Below, piece by piece: positions 6,276 to 6,350 of a stretch of 6,350 nucleotides of DNA. The notes below the pieces were generated by a model. The model saw nothing but the letters and a program-made list of their open reading frames with translations, searched no databases and had not been told where the DNA came from. Numbering within the stretch: position 1 is the first letter of the stretch; every line of letters starts with the position of its first letter. The DNA is from Phototrophicales bacterium. Lineage in GTDB: Bacteria; Chloroflexota; Anaerolineae; Aggregatilineales; Phototrophicaceae. Made by a program: the position numbers and the translations under genes. The stretch is taken from assembly GCA_002794515.1 (NCBI GenBank), contig PGTJ01000156.1, forward strand, positions 1 to 6,350, in the 5' to 3' direction.

Positions 6276-6350
6276 TTAGCCGATAGCACCCTCTTGGTGC
6301 AATTCCAGATAGTCTTTATACACAAAATTGTTTGGCGAAATGCCCAAAAC
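6276..6350 (-). CDS. C-terminal end of an unidentified protein (partial)
   Basis: On the minus strand a frame enters from the right edge and runs for 24 codons to a TAA at 6278-6276. The peptide (GISPNNFVYKDYLELHQ in its middle, ending GAIG) has the look of a real, soluble helical C-terminus. I do not recognise the family. Its stop lies five bases from the T-tract of the shared hairpin, and it converges on the transporter gene, so a gene end at this point is sensible. No further domain can be read inside the window. Confidence 0.6.
   Translation of the reverse strand, partial: VLGISPNNFVYKDYLELHQEGAIG

Overview
The window is ordinary, densely coded bacterial chromosome: four complete protein genes plus the ends of two more, with short intergenic gaps and intrinsic terminators between converging genes. 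I see no RNA gene, CRISPR array, insertion sequence or phage gene. Base composition is moderate, and the coding style is even across the genes, with no visible island of foreign DNA. The protein families (a macrolide-type GT1 glycosyltransferase, an M28 metallopeptidase with hydrophobic inserts, a long TPR-only protein and an EntS-like MFS exporter) would fit a free-living, environmental bacterium. A Chloroflexota-like origin is my guess from overall style and is not demonstrated by any marker.

Layout. Positions 1-90 hold the last 29 codons of a + strand gene, perhaps a methyltransferase, with a small terminator hairpin built over its stop codon. From 4829 down to 163 runs a three-gene minus-strand series: a TPR-repeat protein (GTG start, strong ribosome binding site), an M28 peptidase (43 bases later; start uncertain, possibly with its own promoter) and a GT1 glycosyltransferase (16 bases later). 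A 91-base divergent spacer (4830-4920) separates this series from a + strand MFS transporter that very probably starts at TTG 4921. The transporter stop is followed directly by a strong terminator, and a converging minus-strand gene enters from the right edge (6276-6350).

How the genes may work together. The close spacing suggests that the TPR protein, peptidase and glycosyltransferase share a transcript, although their biochemical link is unknown. The glycosyltransferase is of the type that decorates small hydrophobic acceptors, and the exporter is of a type that extrudes small molecules, so a modify-and-export arrangement is conceivable. The two lie on opposite strands, however, and nothing in the sequence proves a shared pathway. 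I found no convincing new system. The most useful second looks are the hydrophobic insert between zinc ligands in the peptidase, the non-ATG starts, the divergent control region with a 5-bp inverted repeat, and a 13-codon reading frame whose stop overlaps the transporter start.
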